DNA of 41,781 bases from RGIG4140 sp045532865 (GTDB lineage Bacteria; Pseudomonadota; Alphaproteobacteria; CAAHEQ01; UBA3637). The notes under the pieces are model-generated. The model worked only from the letters and a program-made list of their open reading frames with translations. It searched no databases and had not been told where the DNA came from. Below, one piece after another: positions 32,293 to 40,500 of the stretch; the first letter of the stretch is position 1, and each line of letters starts with the position of its first letter. The position numbers and the translations under genes were made by a program. The stretch lies in the NCBI GenBank assembly GCA_045532865.1, contig JAZSGT010000071.1:1-41781 (forward strand), written 5' to 3'.

Positions 32293-32886
32293 TTAACTTT
32301 CTCTTTGCCTATATTGAGCAATAAAACAATCCGTTTTGGGGTCGTATTTCGCATTAAATCCAGCTTGTTTAAAACGATTAACCCACCATTTTTGACTTTT
32401 GATTAAGCGAGGTTTGTTTGGTTGTGGATCTCTATATTCTGGTCCACCAGCTTTTTCGTCATCTTCAGTTGTGTTGTGAATAGCAATAACCATTTTAGCC
32501 GTTTTAAATTTTTCAAGCGCTTGTCCAATGTTGGATTCATTTAAATAGGTGAGTGTTCCATTGCAAAAAACAATGTCATAATTAATTGGCTTTTGATAAT
32601 CTAGAATGGAAACGATTTCAATATTAGGATGTGTTTTTCTTAATAAAGAAGGATATTTTTGAATATCAATTCCTTGAACACGCATTTTCATTTCTTCAGC
32701 TTGTTTTAAAAGTTCTCCTGTTGCGCATCCACAGTCAAAAAAAGAGGTTGGTTTTTCTCCTGTTTCCTTTTCATATATGTCAGCTAGTGTTTTAACAGGA
32801 AGGGTATAAAATTTCCAAAATCCACTCCACTTAAAAACAGGGTATGTGAAGCTATATTTTTTGTCATAATAATGTTCTTGATTCAT
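32293..32886 (-). CDS. SAM-dependent class I methyltransferase
   Basis: 197 residues from the ATG at 32886 with AAAGGAG upstream; a longer frame to 32931 starts before this site. SAM-binding motif I is FFDCGCATGELLKQA, and motif II IQGID-like acidic end MRVQGIDIQ; YDIVFCNGTLTYL is motif IV. The C-terminal half is unusual (TEDDEKAGGPEYRDPQPNKP). Substrate unknown. Single gene between terminators and an upstream secreted-protein gene on the same strand. Confidence 0.8.
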   Translation of the reverse strand: MNQEHYYDKKYSFTYPVFKWSGFWKFYTLPVKTLADIYEKETGEKPTSFFDCGCATGELLKQAEEMKMRVQGIDIQKYPSLLRKTHPNIEIVSILDYQKPINYDIVFCNGTLTYLNESNIGQALEKFKTAKMVIAIHNTTEDDEKAGGPEYRDPQPNKPRLIKSQKWWVNRFKQAGFNAKYDPKTDCFIAQYRQRES

Positions 32887-32955
32887 AGGGACTCCTTTTA
32901 TATTTGCCCCTTTTTTTAAAGAGTATATCAAAAAATGATAATGATGTAAATGTTT

Positions 32956-33777
32956 TTATTTTATCGTTAAATGATAAGTAATAAATGGGGTTTCATCTTT
33001 ATGCGTAGGAGGGGTTTTATATAAATGAAAAGTAGCTTTTGCTGGGAATTTTTCAATTTTAAAAATAAGCTCTGGTTGATAAGGCGAGCCATTGTTACAT
33101 CCTCCTTTATATCCACAGCTATGCCCAAGATGAATAAAATCTTTGAATTTATAGAGTGTGTTTGAAATATTTTTTCCATTTTTAAATGTAATGTTTTCTT
33201 TTAAAATCATTTTTGCGTAGGGAATTTCAAAATCAACAGCATTTATGCCTCCAAAAGTAAAAGGTTGCATTTCTGTTAACGCTGAGGCCATTTTTTTTAT
33301 TCTATTATAATGAGTTGAAGCGTTATAGGTGGCGTAGAATGTGTTGTTTTCATCATTAAAAGTTAATTTTTCTAAATAGATATAGGAAGAAGGACAATTT
33401 CCCTTTTTTTTCTTAAAAAACAAAGCATTTGCCTCATGTACGTTGATAAGGGCAAATGGATTATCAATAAACCGTGATTCTTCAGAAACACCTCCAATAC
33501 TCAATTTTCCTGAAGCGTAACAAAACATTCCCTTAACACCCCACCAAGGTTTGTTGGGAAGAACTTGTTTAAACGCAGGACTTTGTGTCGGATTGTAATT
33601 TTTGATGTCTAAAATATGATATCGATTTACCATATTTTTTCGGATATGGAAAATTTGGTGCAAGGGTAAAAAATCAAGTTCTCTGGGTGGGTTAATTTCA
33701 AAACGGTGTGTTTTTGCATTTGCTGGTGAAATGAAAAAGCTCATAATTCCAGTAAAGAGCAACAGATATTTTAACAT
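32956..33777 (-). CDS. Exported protein of unknown function
   Basis: 273 residues. Signal peptide MLKYLLLFTGIMSFFISPANA, cleavage after ANA. The mature part is beta-rich and has five or so cysteines, including C-G-Y-K-G-G-C near residue 215, which suggests disulfide bonds in the periplasm. No family recognised; no catalytic motif. The 5' end faces the divergent flavin reductase gene; 69 bp separate it from the methyltransferase gene on the same strand. Confidence 0.7.
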   Translation of the reverse strand: MLKYLLLFTGIMSFFISPANAKTHRFEINPPRELDFLPLHQIFHIRKNMVNRYHILDIKNYNPTQSPAFKQVLPNKPWWGVKGMFCYASGKLSIGGVSEESRFIDNPFALINVHEANALFFKKKKGNCPSSYIYLEKLTFNDENNTFYATYNASTHYNRIKKMASALTEMQPFTFGGINAVDFEIPYAKMILKENITFKNGKNISNTLYKFKDFIHLGHSCGYKGGCNNGSPYQPELIFKIEKFPAKATFHLYKTPPTHKDETPFITYHLTIK

Positions 33778-33851
33778 AAAAAGACCTCCATTTCTTTATT
33801 ATAACAAAAGAACTTTGTTTTTTAAATAAAAAAGATATTTCTGCTTGTTCG

Positions 33852-33880
33852 TTGAAAAAATACTTGTTATACCATAAATA
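33852..33880 (+). promoter_or_regulatory. Possible promoter of the flavin reductase-like gene
   Basis: TTGAAA (33852-33857), 17-bp spacer, TAAATA (33875-33880), 25 bp before the ATG at 33906. Moderate match. Confidence 0.4.
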
Positions 33881-33905
33881 GACTTTGATAAACGAAGGAG
33901 GATTT

Positions 33906-34469
33906 ATGAAAAAAAACGTATCAAAAAGTTTGATTATGGCACCAATGCCGGTTTTGATTATTGCAACATATGATGAAAATGGCATACCAAATGCAATGAA
34001 TGCTGCTTGGGGTATGCAATGTGATAGGGATGCGATTACCATTTCTCTTGGAAATCATAAAACAACTGAAAATTTGAAAATTAAAAAAGCTTTTACTGTT
34101 TCATTTGCAACAAAAGAAACAGTTGTTGAGTCGGATTATTTTGGAATTGAAACGGGGGCTAATATCAATAAAATTGAAAAGGCAGGTTTTCATGTTGAAA
34201 AATCACAATATGTGGATGCGCCTGTTATTCAAGAATATCCTGTTACTCTTGAATGTGAAGTGATGGAGTTGGCTGATGATGAAGGGGATTATCGTTTGAC
34301 TGGAAAAGTTAAAAATGTTTTGGCAGATGAAACTGTCTTGAATGAAAAGGGGGATATTGATTTATCTAAATTGCATTTGATTTGTTATGATAGTTCAGCA
34401 CATGTTTATCGTGAAGTGGGTGGTGTTGTTGGTCGTGCTTTTCACGATGGGTTGCAATATAAAAAATAG
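33906..34469 (+). CDS. Flavin reductase-like FMN-binding protein
   Basis: 187 residues from the ATG at 33906 with an excellent AAGGAGGA site; a frame to 33885 starts upstream of it. FMN-binding split-barrel: MAPMPVLIIATYDENGIPNAMNAAWG (FMN-contact strand), ISLGNHKTTENLKIKKAFTVSF and DAPVIQEYPVTLECEV. Members reduce flavins or act as FMN oxidoreductases. It forms a short operon with the next gene (15 bp apart). Confidence 0.85.
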   Translation: MKKNVSKSLIMAPMPVLIIATYDENGIPNAMNAAWGMQCDRDAITISLGNHKTTENLKIKKAFTVSFATKETVVESDYFGIETGANINKIEKAGFHVEKSQYVDAPVIQEYPVTLECEVMELADDEGDYRLTGKVKNVLADETVLNEKGDIDLSKLHLICYDSSAHVYREVGGVVGRAFHDGLQYKK

Positions 34470-34484
34470 CTAAGGGAGAGTTAT

Positions 34485-34931
34485 ATGAAAAAAACATTTT
34501 ATTATCACTTTAATAAAATAGATATATGTTTTTTGATTTTGTTGATGGAATTGGTGTTTATTTTTTGCTTGGGACTTAGTCATCCTTGGATTTGGGGTGC
34601 TGTTTTGTTCACAATTGTTGCTTGGGGATATAAAAATGTGGTTAAGCATCCTGCTGTTGTGATTACCGATAAAGATATAAAAATTGATTATTCAAAACCT
34701 ATTGCTTGGAATGATATTCAGTCAGCAAAAATAAGAACAGTTCGTTTATGTGGAAAGGACAAAAAAGTTCTTTCCTTGATACCTAAAAAGAATATTAAGT
34801 ACAAATATTCTTATTTGCAAAAAAATAATTGTGATTTTGGACCGTTCCCAATACCATTATATGGCATTTTATCTCCAGCAGATGAACAAGAGATTATCCG
34901 GCTGGTAAAAGAACATGTAACAGTAGAGTAA
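34485..34931 (+). CDS. Small membrane protein with PH-like domain
   Basis: 148 residues. Two hydrophobic helices (about 13-32 and 35-52) followed by a cytoplasmic domain with ITDKDIKIDYSKPIAWNDIQ, a pattern seen in bacterial PH-like (STM3941-type) proteins. Function unknown. AGGGAGAG site 6 bp before the ATG. Convergent with the thioesterase-like gene, 2 bp apart, with no terminator between them. Confidence 0.65.
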   Translation: MKKTFYYHFNKIDICFLILLMELVFIFCLGLSHPWIWGAVLFTIVAWGYKNVVKHPAVVITDKDIKIDYSKPIAWNDIQSAKIRTVRLCGKDKKVLSLIPKKNIKYKYSYLQKNNCDFGPFPIPLYGILSPADEQEIIRLVKEHVTVE

Positions 34932-34933
34932 TT

Positions 34934-35329
34934 TTATTTATTCACTAAAAGCTTATTGTTTGCTTTTTGTTGAAAAGGTTCTTTTTTAATAATAAATCGC
35001 TTGTGTGTTGCATAGGCGATTTTTTCTTTGTTATCGAAAACTTCGATGTCAAAAGTAAGTTCTCTTCCTCTAATATTTGTTAAAATGCTGGTGCATGATA
35101 TTTCAGAGCCAATAGGTGTTGGTGCAATATGATTAATTTCAATAAAAGTCCCAACGGTATCGCAGCCAGCTTCCATAAAAGGAAGAACACTTTCCCAAGC
35201 TGTTTTTTCCATTAAATTAATAATGACCGGTGTTGCTAAAACATCAAGCCCACCACTTCCAATGCTTTTAGCTGTCAGGTTGTTTGTAATTTCTAAAGTT
35301 CCTGAATGTTGAATACCTATTTGAATCAT
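34934..35329 (-). CDS. Hotdog-fold thioesterase (FlK-like)
   Basis: 131 residues. The hotdog pattern is visible: SGGLDVLATPVIINLMEKTAWESV, TVGTFIEINHIAPTPIGSEI and RELTFDIEVFDNKEKIAYATHKRFI, matching the fluoroacetyl-CoA thioesterase-like group in which Thr, Glu and His act in the active site. Probably cleaves or excludes an acyl-CoA; substrate unknown. Last of a two-gene set with the CoA-disulfide-reductase-like gene upstream (48 bp), a link to CoA metabolism. Confidence 0.8.
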   Translation of the reverse strand: MIQIGIQHSGTLEITNNLTAKSIGSGGLDVLATPVIINLMEKTAWESVLPFMEAGCDTVGTFIEINHIAPTPIGSEISCTSILTNIRGRELTFDIEVFDNKEKIAYATHKRFIIKKEPFQQKANNKLLVNK

Positions 35330-35377
35330 TTTTGCTTTTCCTTTCTTGATTTTTTTTATGGAAGTTATTCTTTTTGG

Positions 35378-36973
35378 TTATGGTTTTACGGCTTTGTAAA
35401 AATCATATCCACCCATAAAGGAGTACACATTATCAAAGCCGTTTTGCATTAAAATTCTGGATGCACAATAACTGGTATAGCCAGTTGAACAAGACAAGAC
35501 CACTTTTTTATTTTTTGGAATTTCATTTAAACGCCCTCTAATCTCCATAATCGGAATGTTAATGGCATTTTGAACGGTTCCTTGTTGATACAGGATTGGT
35601 GGGCGAACATCTATAATAAGCGCATCTTCCAAATCTTCCATAAAAGCAGGTTTTACCAGCCCATTTATGATATTATCGGCATACATGCCCAACACATTAA
35701 CCGGATCTTTAGCGCTGGAATAGGGGGGAGCATAACAAAGTTCTGCATCAATCATATCTTGAACGGTGCCGTCATTTCTCATAATGGTTGCCACGACATC
35801 AATTCTTTTTTCAACACCACTTTTGCCTATCCCTTGAATACCCAAAATTTTGCCGTCTTGGTTAAATAACAACTTAAATAAAATTGCATTGGCATTTGGA
35901 TAATATCCAGCATGAGAACGTGAATATACGTACGTTTTTAAATATGGAATTTGCTTTTGTTTTAATTGCTTTTCATTGTTCCCTGAACTTGCAACAGTTA
36001 TGTCGAACACTTTAATAACAGATGTTCCTTGTGTGTTTTTGTATGTAGAATGCAGTCCGTTAATATTATCAGCAATAATACGGCCTTGACGATTAGCTGG
36101 GCCTGCTAACGGCACTAATGTGTTTTGTAAACTGACAAAATCTTTTATTTCCACATTATCGCCAGCTGCATAAATAAACGCATCAGACGTTTTTAATGTT
36201 TCATCAACAATAATACCTCGGTTAGTTTGAAGGTCAGCTTTTTCTGCTAATTGAATTTCAGGTTTAACACCAATGGACAAAATGCACATATCAAATTCAA
36301 CTTTTTTACCGGAGTTTAAGATAATTTTATTGCCATCAAACTTTTGAATACCATCTGACAAAATCAAATTAATTCCTTTGGAGCGTATTTCTTTATGGGC
36401 AAGTTGTACCATTTCCAGATCCAAAGGTGCTAAAATCTGATCGTTCATTTCAATTAAAGATGTTTTTAAGCCCATTTCTATCATATTTTCGGCAACTTCT
36501 ACGCCAATAAAACCACCTCCGATAACGGCCACATTTTGAATATTGTTTTTTTTAATATGGGCTTTAATTTTATCAGCATCACTCAGTGAACGCACCACAA
36601 ATGTTTTATCTTTATTTAAACCTTCAAAGTTTGGTATAATGGGTGTTGCGCCTGTTGCGATTACCAAATAATCGTATGAAATTTTTTCATTCGTATTTGT
36701 TATAACATGCTTTTCTTCTTTGTTGATTTGAATGACTTCTGTTTTAAGTTTGACATCAATATTAAACCATGACTTAAATTTTTGAGGATTTGAAACCAAT
36801 ATACTGTTGCGATTTTCAATCACACCGGAAATATAATAAGGTAAGCCACAGTTGGCAATAGAAACTTCATCCGTTTTTTCCAATATGGTAATTTGAGCTT
36901 GTTCATTTAATCTTCTGAATCTGGTTGCGCAACTGGCTCCTGCTGCCCCTCCACCAATAATCAATAGTTTCAT
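35378..36973 (-). CDS. CoA-disulfide reductase-like FAD oxidoreductase with rhodanese domain
   Basis: 531 residues. FAD-binding GGGAAGASCATRFRR at the N-terminus, redox-active Cys42 in IANCGLPYYISG (the single-Cys signature of CoA-disulfide and related reductases), NAD-binding VAVIGGGFIGVEVAENM, and the FAD C-terminal signature DAFIYAAGDNVE. A C-terminal rhodanese domain (about 445-531) has the active-site loop LSCSTGYTSY with Cys495. CoADR-RHD fusions are known for redox and persulfide handling. AACGGAG site before the ATG. Confidence 0.9.
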   Translation of the reverse strand: MKLLIIGGGAAGASCATRFRRLNEQAQITILEKTDEVSIANCGLPYYISGVIENRNSILVSNPQKFKSWFNIDVKLKTEVIQINKEEKHVITNTNEKISYDYLVIATGATPIIPNFEGLNKDKTFVVRSLSDADKIKAHIKKNNIQNVAVIGGGFIGVEVAENMIEMGLKTSLIEMNDQILAPLDLEMVQLAHKEIRSKGINLILSDGIQKFDGNKIILNSGKKVEFDMCILSIGVKPEIQLAEKADLQTNRGIIVDETLKTSDAFIYAAGDNVEIKDFVSLQNTLVPLAGPANRQGRIIADNINGLHSTYKNTQGTSVIKVFDITVASSGNNEKQLKQKQIPYLKTYVYSRSHAGYYPNANAILFKLLFNQDGKILGIQGIGKSGVEKRIDVVATIMRNDGTVQDMIDAELCYAPPYSSAKDPVNVLGMYADNIINGLVKPAFMEDLEDALIIDVRPPILYQQGTVQNAINIPIMEIRGRLNEIPKNKKVVLSCSTGYTSYCASRILMQNGFDNVYSFMGGYDFYKAVKP

Positions 36974-37178
36974 AGTCCACTCCGTTTTAATTAAGGCTTA
37001 ATAATAATTGATAGGTATTTTATAATTAAAGTGAATTTTATTCAAAAAATCAAGCTCGTTATAAAAACAGAATTTTTTGTTATTAAAATCTTACAGCTAG
37101 AGTAGGGGTTAAATGTCTTTATCGGGCAAAGTGACGTGCAACTGTGACGGGAAGCAGAAATTACTGAAAAATAGGCAT

Positions 37179-37212
37179 AAAAAAACCTCTTAAAGCCAAA
37201 AGCTTAAGAGGT
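37179..37212 (-). terminator. Minus-strand terminator next to a tRNA-like 3' end
   Basis: 11-bp stem with one bulged A (37185-37196 with 37202-37212), ACCTCTTAAGC type, followed by a T-run on the minus strand. It begins 3 bp after a CTCCACCA sequence on that strand, though no tRNA or tmRNA body precedes it. Confidence 0.65.
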
Positions 37213-37401
37213 AAGTGGTGGAGATTTTTTCATTTTCTACGGAAACCAGCATAAATTCATTTACTTTTTGACCTTTTTGTAAATGACTTGTATGCAAAAA
37301 TAGTGTCGCTTATCGTCAAAAATGCACCTTTTCAAAATATAAGTTGATAAATCTGTAAATAAGAGCATGTATGGTGATGTCATCAACTGAAAGGATAATA
37401 C

Positions 37402-37500
37402 ATGGAAAAGCAACTTAAACTCTTGGCGCAAATCATCCTACCAACGCTTTTAACCGTATTGAAAAATAATAAAAAAACTAAAAACCGCCGTCCAAGTTGA
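37402..37500 (+). CDS. 32-residue hydrophobic-basic small ORF
   Basis: ATG with AAAGG 7-8 bp upstream. Reads MEKQLKLLAQIILPTLLTVL, then a strongly basic tail (KNNKKTKNRRPS). A single hydrophobic helix plus positively charged C-terminus is the general form of type I toxins and other small membrane peptides. No antisense RNA can be shown from the sequence alone. Could be a chance ORF, but the ribosome site and composition argue for translation. Confidence 0.45.
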   Translation: MEKQLKLLAQIILPTLLTVLKNNKKTKNRRPS

Positions 37501-37590
37501 TCTTTTGGGGGTCAATTTATAATACTTACTCCATAAAAAGTGCAGTGATTAAGGTGGCAATTTAGTGCACCCAAAGGCATATTCCAAATA

Positions 37591-38346
37591 TCATTTATTA
37601 AATAAACAACCTTCAATAGGAATTTGTTCATCATGTCTATTGAGTACCAATATTACGGAAAGTAAAGCCGTATAAATTCCCATCAAAGCTACTTCCTTAT
37701 GATTCAATTTTTGTTCTTCAAATAATTTGCCTTGTACTAAAAATGTATCGCCCACAATAAAAGGTGATAAATGTTTAAAAGAGCAAAGAGTTTGGTAATT
37801 TTCGTAAAGCAGATCAATATTTAAATCTTCTTCAAGGAAGCTAATTCCTTGGGTATGAAATATTTCCTTAAAATGGGGAAAAGCAATATTACTAAGATCT
37901 TTGATGCTGTTAGCAAAGGAACGATACCAATTTTTGTAATAGCTATTAATATCGGCAGTATCTTTACCTTTTCCATTATAAAATCTCTCGCAATTATAAT
38001 GTTGCATTCGTTGCAAAGTTTTTTCTTTCCAGTGAGGATTAAGTGGTAGACTCCTTAGTTGTTCCACAAATGCAAATTCATAATAATCTTTACCATTAGT
38101 ATCATACTTTTTATCTAAGCATAAGAGTTGTATTTGAGCTTCAATTGCTTGGCAGGTTAATGAACAAGCGGTAAATATATGATTATTTTCCAATAAAGAA
38201 ACAGCATCCCGACAAAGCGCAAAAATTGCTCCAGACAAAACTCTAAGGGATAAAAGCGCGGTGCTATTGGTTCTTTTAAATTCTTTATTTTCTATACTTA
38301 TAAGAGCTTGTTTAATTAGGGGAATAAAATTTATTTTAGGCCACAT
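37591..38346 (-). CDS. DUF5677/HEPN-like accessory protein
   Basis: 251 residues, all-helical in appearance. TACSLTCQAIEAQIQLLCLD near the N-terminus and LYENYQTLCSFKHLSPFIVG near the C-terminus resemble DUF5677-type proteins, which are HEPN-like; the catalytic HEPN R-x4-6-H motif is not evident. GGGGG lies 5 bp before the ATG and the start overlaps the phosphatase gene by 11 nt, so it belongs to the same operon. Proteins of this family occur near defence and toxin loci. The family assignment is tentative. Confidence 0.55.
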   Translation of the reverse strand: MWPKINFIPLIKQALISIENKEFKRTNSTALLSLRVLSGAIFALCRDAVSLLENNHIFTACSLTCQAIEAQIQLLCLDKKYDTNGKDYYEFAFVEQLRSLPLNPHWKEKTLQRMQHYNCERFYNGKGKDTADINSYYKNWYRSFANSIKDLSNIAFPHFKEIFHTQGISFLEEDLNIDLLYENYQTLCSFKHLSPFIVGDTFLVQGKLFEEQKLNHKEVALMGIYTALLSVILVLNRHDEQIPIEGCLFNK

Positions 38347-38809
38347 TTTTGCCCCCTTGTAAATACTCTAAAAATGCTTGGCACCCCTCATAAATATCCC
38401 AATAGGCCTCATCAAAATTACCGGTGTACCAAGGATCTTTAACTGGTCGCGGATTTTGTGTAAAGTCCAACAGGCGATGAACTTTGTGGTCCTTGTCACA
38501 GCCAACGATATCCAAAATATCTCGCACATTATTATCATCCATTGCCAAAATATAGTCAAATTTATCGTAGTCTGATTTGCGAATTTGACGCGAGTAGTGT
38601 TGGGTGAAAGGGACTTTCATCTGTCGCATCATATCTGCTGCTCGATAATCCAGCGCCTCATGCACCATTTCATTATAGCCTTCCGTAGCGGCTAAGGCAA
38701 TTTCAAACTTATCCACCAGACCTTTTTCTGCGGCCATTTGCTTCATCACAAATTCCGCCATCGGCGACCGACAAATATTTCCTAGGCAAACAAATAATAC
38801 TTTGATCAT
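38336..38809 (-). CDS. Low-molecular-weight protein tyrosine phosphatase, copy 2
   Basis: 157 residues from the ATG at 38809 (a frame to 38827 starts earlier). P-loop VCLGNICRSPMA with catalytic Cys and Arg, and general-acid loop KDPWYTGNFDEAYWDIYEG. It resembles copy 1 (26497) throughout. Base composition is visibly richer in G+C than the GHKL and DNMT genes before it, suggesting a different origin or a conserved housekeeping gene inside the island. It lies 23 bp after the GHKL stop and overlaps the next gene by 11 nt. No strong Shine-Dalgarno is seen. Confidence 0.85.
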   Translation of the reverse strand: MIKVLFVCLGNICRSPMAEFVMKQMAAEKGLVDKFEIALAATEGYNEMVHEALDYRAADMMRQMKVPFTQHYSRQIRKSDYDKFDYILAMDDNNVRDILDIVGCDKDHKVHRLLDFTQNPRPVKDPWYTGNFDEAYWDIYEGCQAFLEYLQGGKNVA

Positions 38810-38832
38810 CGATAAGTAGTTGAACAATAAAA

Positions 38833-40500
38833 TTACTTCAATAAGCTTCTAATGCGGGCTTTTATTTCATCTAAAACAGTAGTTAATGACCTTTTTGCTT
38901 CGTCTGATATTAATGATGTGTGCATTACTGCATCTCTAGTTGGTTTGTATGTTTTTTCTTTAGTGGAGAGTCTGTATGCTTCTGTTCCTTTATCCACAAG
39001 ATTTGCTAAATCCCCCATATCTAAATAATTTTTATCATCATCATTTTTTCTAATATTAATATTCATCCCCGCTTTAGTTTTATTACCTTCTTCTTGAGAT
39101 CGAAATTTTTGTACGCGATTTTTAGCCTCTTCAGATAATGGATATTTTTTGTATTCAATATACTTTCTAATAAGATTTTCGGAAATGAAACATTCTGAAT
39201 AGGCAGGAAAATTGAATTGGGCCTCTTCTTCTAAATTACCTAACCAAGAATCAATTTCATCTTTTATTGTAGAATTTTTATCTTTATATTCTTTTGATGT
39301 TTCATTATATAATTCCCTAGCTCTTCTTTCTTTTTTAGTCATTTTTGATGTATTATCAGGATCCCCATCTTTTCGCTTGTCTACACGAAAACCATCCCAT
39401 TGATTCATGACTGTATGTAACAATGATTTAAAATGTTGTAAAAATTCTTGAAATTTAGGGTCTTCTGTTTTTATGCTCTCTCTACTACTTGTAAATCTAT
39501 CTTCTTCGTCATCTAATGCATTGTAATTTATTTGACCATATAAGTAGCTTTCAGGTACTCGTCTAGTTCTAATATGTTTCAAAATATCGGTTTCTCGTAA
39601 TCGACCATTTACAAATAGATCAACTGTTACTGTATCATCTGATTCTTTTATTTTTAAATCTGTTGGCTTTTCTACAGATACAATAAAACCATTAACTTTA
39701 TCTCCATTATTTAATTTAAATGATAATTCTGGTGTTTGTCCTTTGGGTTTAGACATGGCAATCTTCTGCACTTCATCTAAATACAAATCATCTTTTGTAC
39801 CGTTTATATTCCATACAAATTCTGTTTTTTGTATTAACTCATCTAAATCTTTACTGGAAATTATTTTACCATTTACATAAATATTGAAATTATCATCCAA
39901 TGTTGAAAAACGAAAATACAAAGCAATAATTTTTCTTAAATACTCTACACTATGTACTATTCCTTGCTTCATATTTTCAAAAAATATATATGTTCCCTGA
40001 CCTCTTGAAAAAGAAACTGTCATCATTTCCATTGCAGAAATTTCTGCTAACTTATATTGTTCATTATCTTCACTTATTGCAGCATCTAGTTGTTTATTAT
40101 CAATAATTCCACCTATTGGCTCAGTTTTTAATGTTCTAGAAACGACATGTATTCTATCTGCACATGATAAAAGAGCTAATTTACCAATTCCTTTTCGCCC
40201 AATATATGGACGTTTCAGTTTTGATATAAATTCTCCATTTTTTCTCTTAGAATATCCTACTTTAAGAAATTTATTTTGGAAATCATCGACGCTCATACCG
40301 ATACCATCATCTTGTATAGAAAAACAATTATTATCTTTATCTATTGTTATATATACATTCTGAGCATCAGCATCCCATGAATTTGATATGGCTTCTCCTA
40401 ATACCGTTGCAAAATTTCTATATAAATTTCGTCCCAAATGATTAAGTACACTAAGAGAAATATTAAAAGAAAACTGTTGTTCGTTATTATTCATCTTCAT
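38833..40500 (-). CDS. MORC/Hsp90-type GHKL ATPase
   Basis: 555 residues. ATP-binding Bergerat fold: N box LGEAISNSWDADAQ (E36, N40), G1 DDGIGM (64-69), G2 GRKGIGKLAL (101-110). Then a transducer-like S5 domain with the TSSRESI stretch near residue 340 as in MORC and related ATPases, a charged helical region (about 380-470) and a C-terminal YKPTRDAVMHTSLISDEAK helix. Such GHKL ATPases are known beside restriction-modification genes (the MutL/MORC-type associations described for prokaryotes). It overlaps the DNMT stop by 14 nt. No nuclease motif is visible in this protein itself. Confidence 0.85.
   Translation of the reverse strand: MKMNNNEQQFSFNISLSVLNHLGRNLYRNFATVLGEAISNSWDADAQNVYITIDKDNNCFSIQDDGIGMSVDDFQNKFLKVGYSKRKNGEFISKLKRPYIGRKGIGKLALLSCADRIHVVSRTLKTEPIGGIIDNKQLDAAISEDNEQYKLAEISAMEMMTVSFSRGQGTYIFFENMKQGIVHSVEYLRKIIALYFRFSTLDDNFNIYVNGKIISSKDLDELIQKTEFVWNINGTKDDLYLDEVQKIAMSKPKGQTPELSFKLNNGDKVNGFIVSVEKPTDLKIKESDDTVTVDLFVNGRLRETDILKHIRTRRVPESYLYGQINYNALDDEEDRFTSSRESIKTEDPKFQEFLQHFKSLLHTVMNQWDGFRVDKRKDGDPDNTSKMTKKERRARELYNETSKEYKDKNSTIKDEIDSWLGNLEEEAQFNFPAYSECFISENLIRKYIEYKKYPLSEEAKNRVQKFRSQEEGNKTKAGMNINIRKNDDDKNYLDMGDLANLVDKGTEAYRLSTKEKTYKPTRDAVMHTSLISDEAKRSLTTVLDEIKARIRSLLK

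Larger units (their letters stand above)
36974..37590. other. Gene-poor boundary region
   Basis: 617 bp without a sizeable gene. In order: a 26-codon ORF from 37113 that ends in a hairpin, the minus-strand terminator at 37179-37212, a TGGTGGAG (37216-37223; reverse complement CTCCACCA, the form of a tRNA/tmRNA 3' end), an 8-bp hairpin (37257-37264 with 37279-37286), and the 32-codon ORF at 37402-37500. It separates resident metabolic genes from the accessory minus-strand operon and may be an integration scar. Confidence 0.6.

Noticed and set aside
37113..37193. 26-codon ORF in the boundary region
   Set aside because: Ends inside the terminator hairpin and has no recognisable feature; reported only as part of the gene-poor region.
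36974..37590. tRNA or tmRNA gene
   Set aside because: A CTCCACCA and a terminator are present, but no T-loop, anticodon arm or other tRNA element could be found on either strand.
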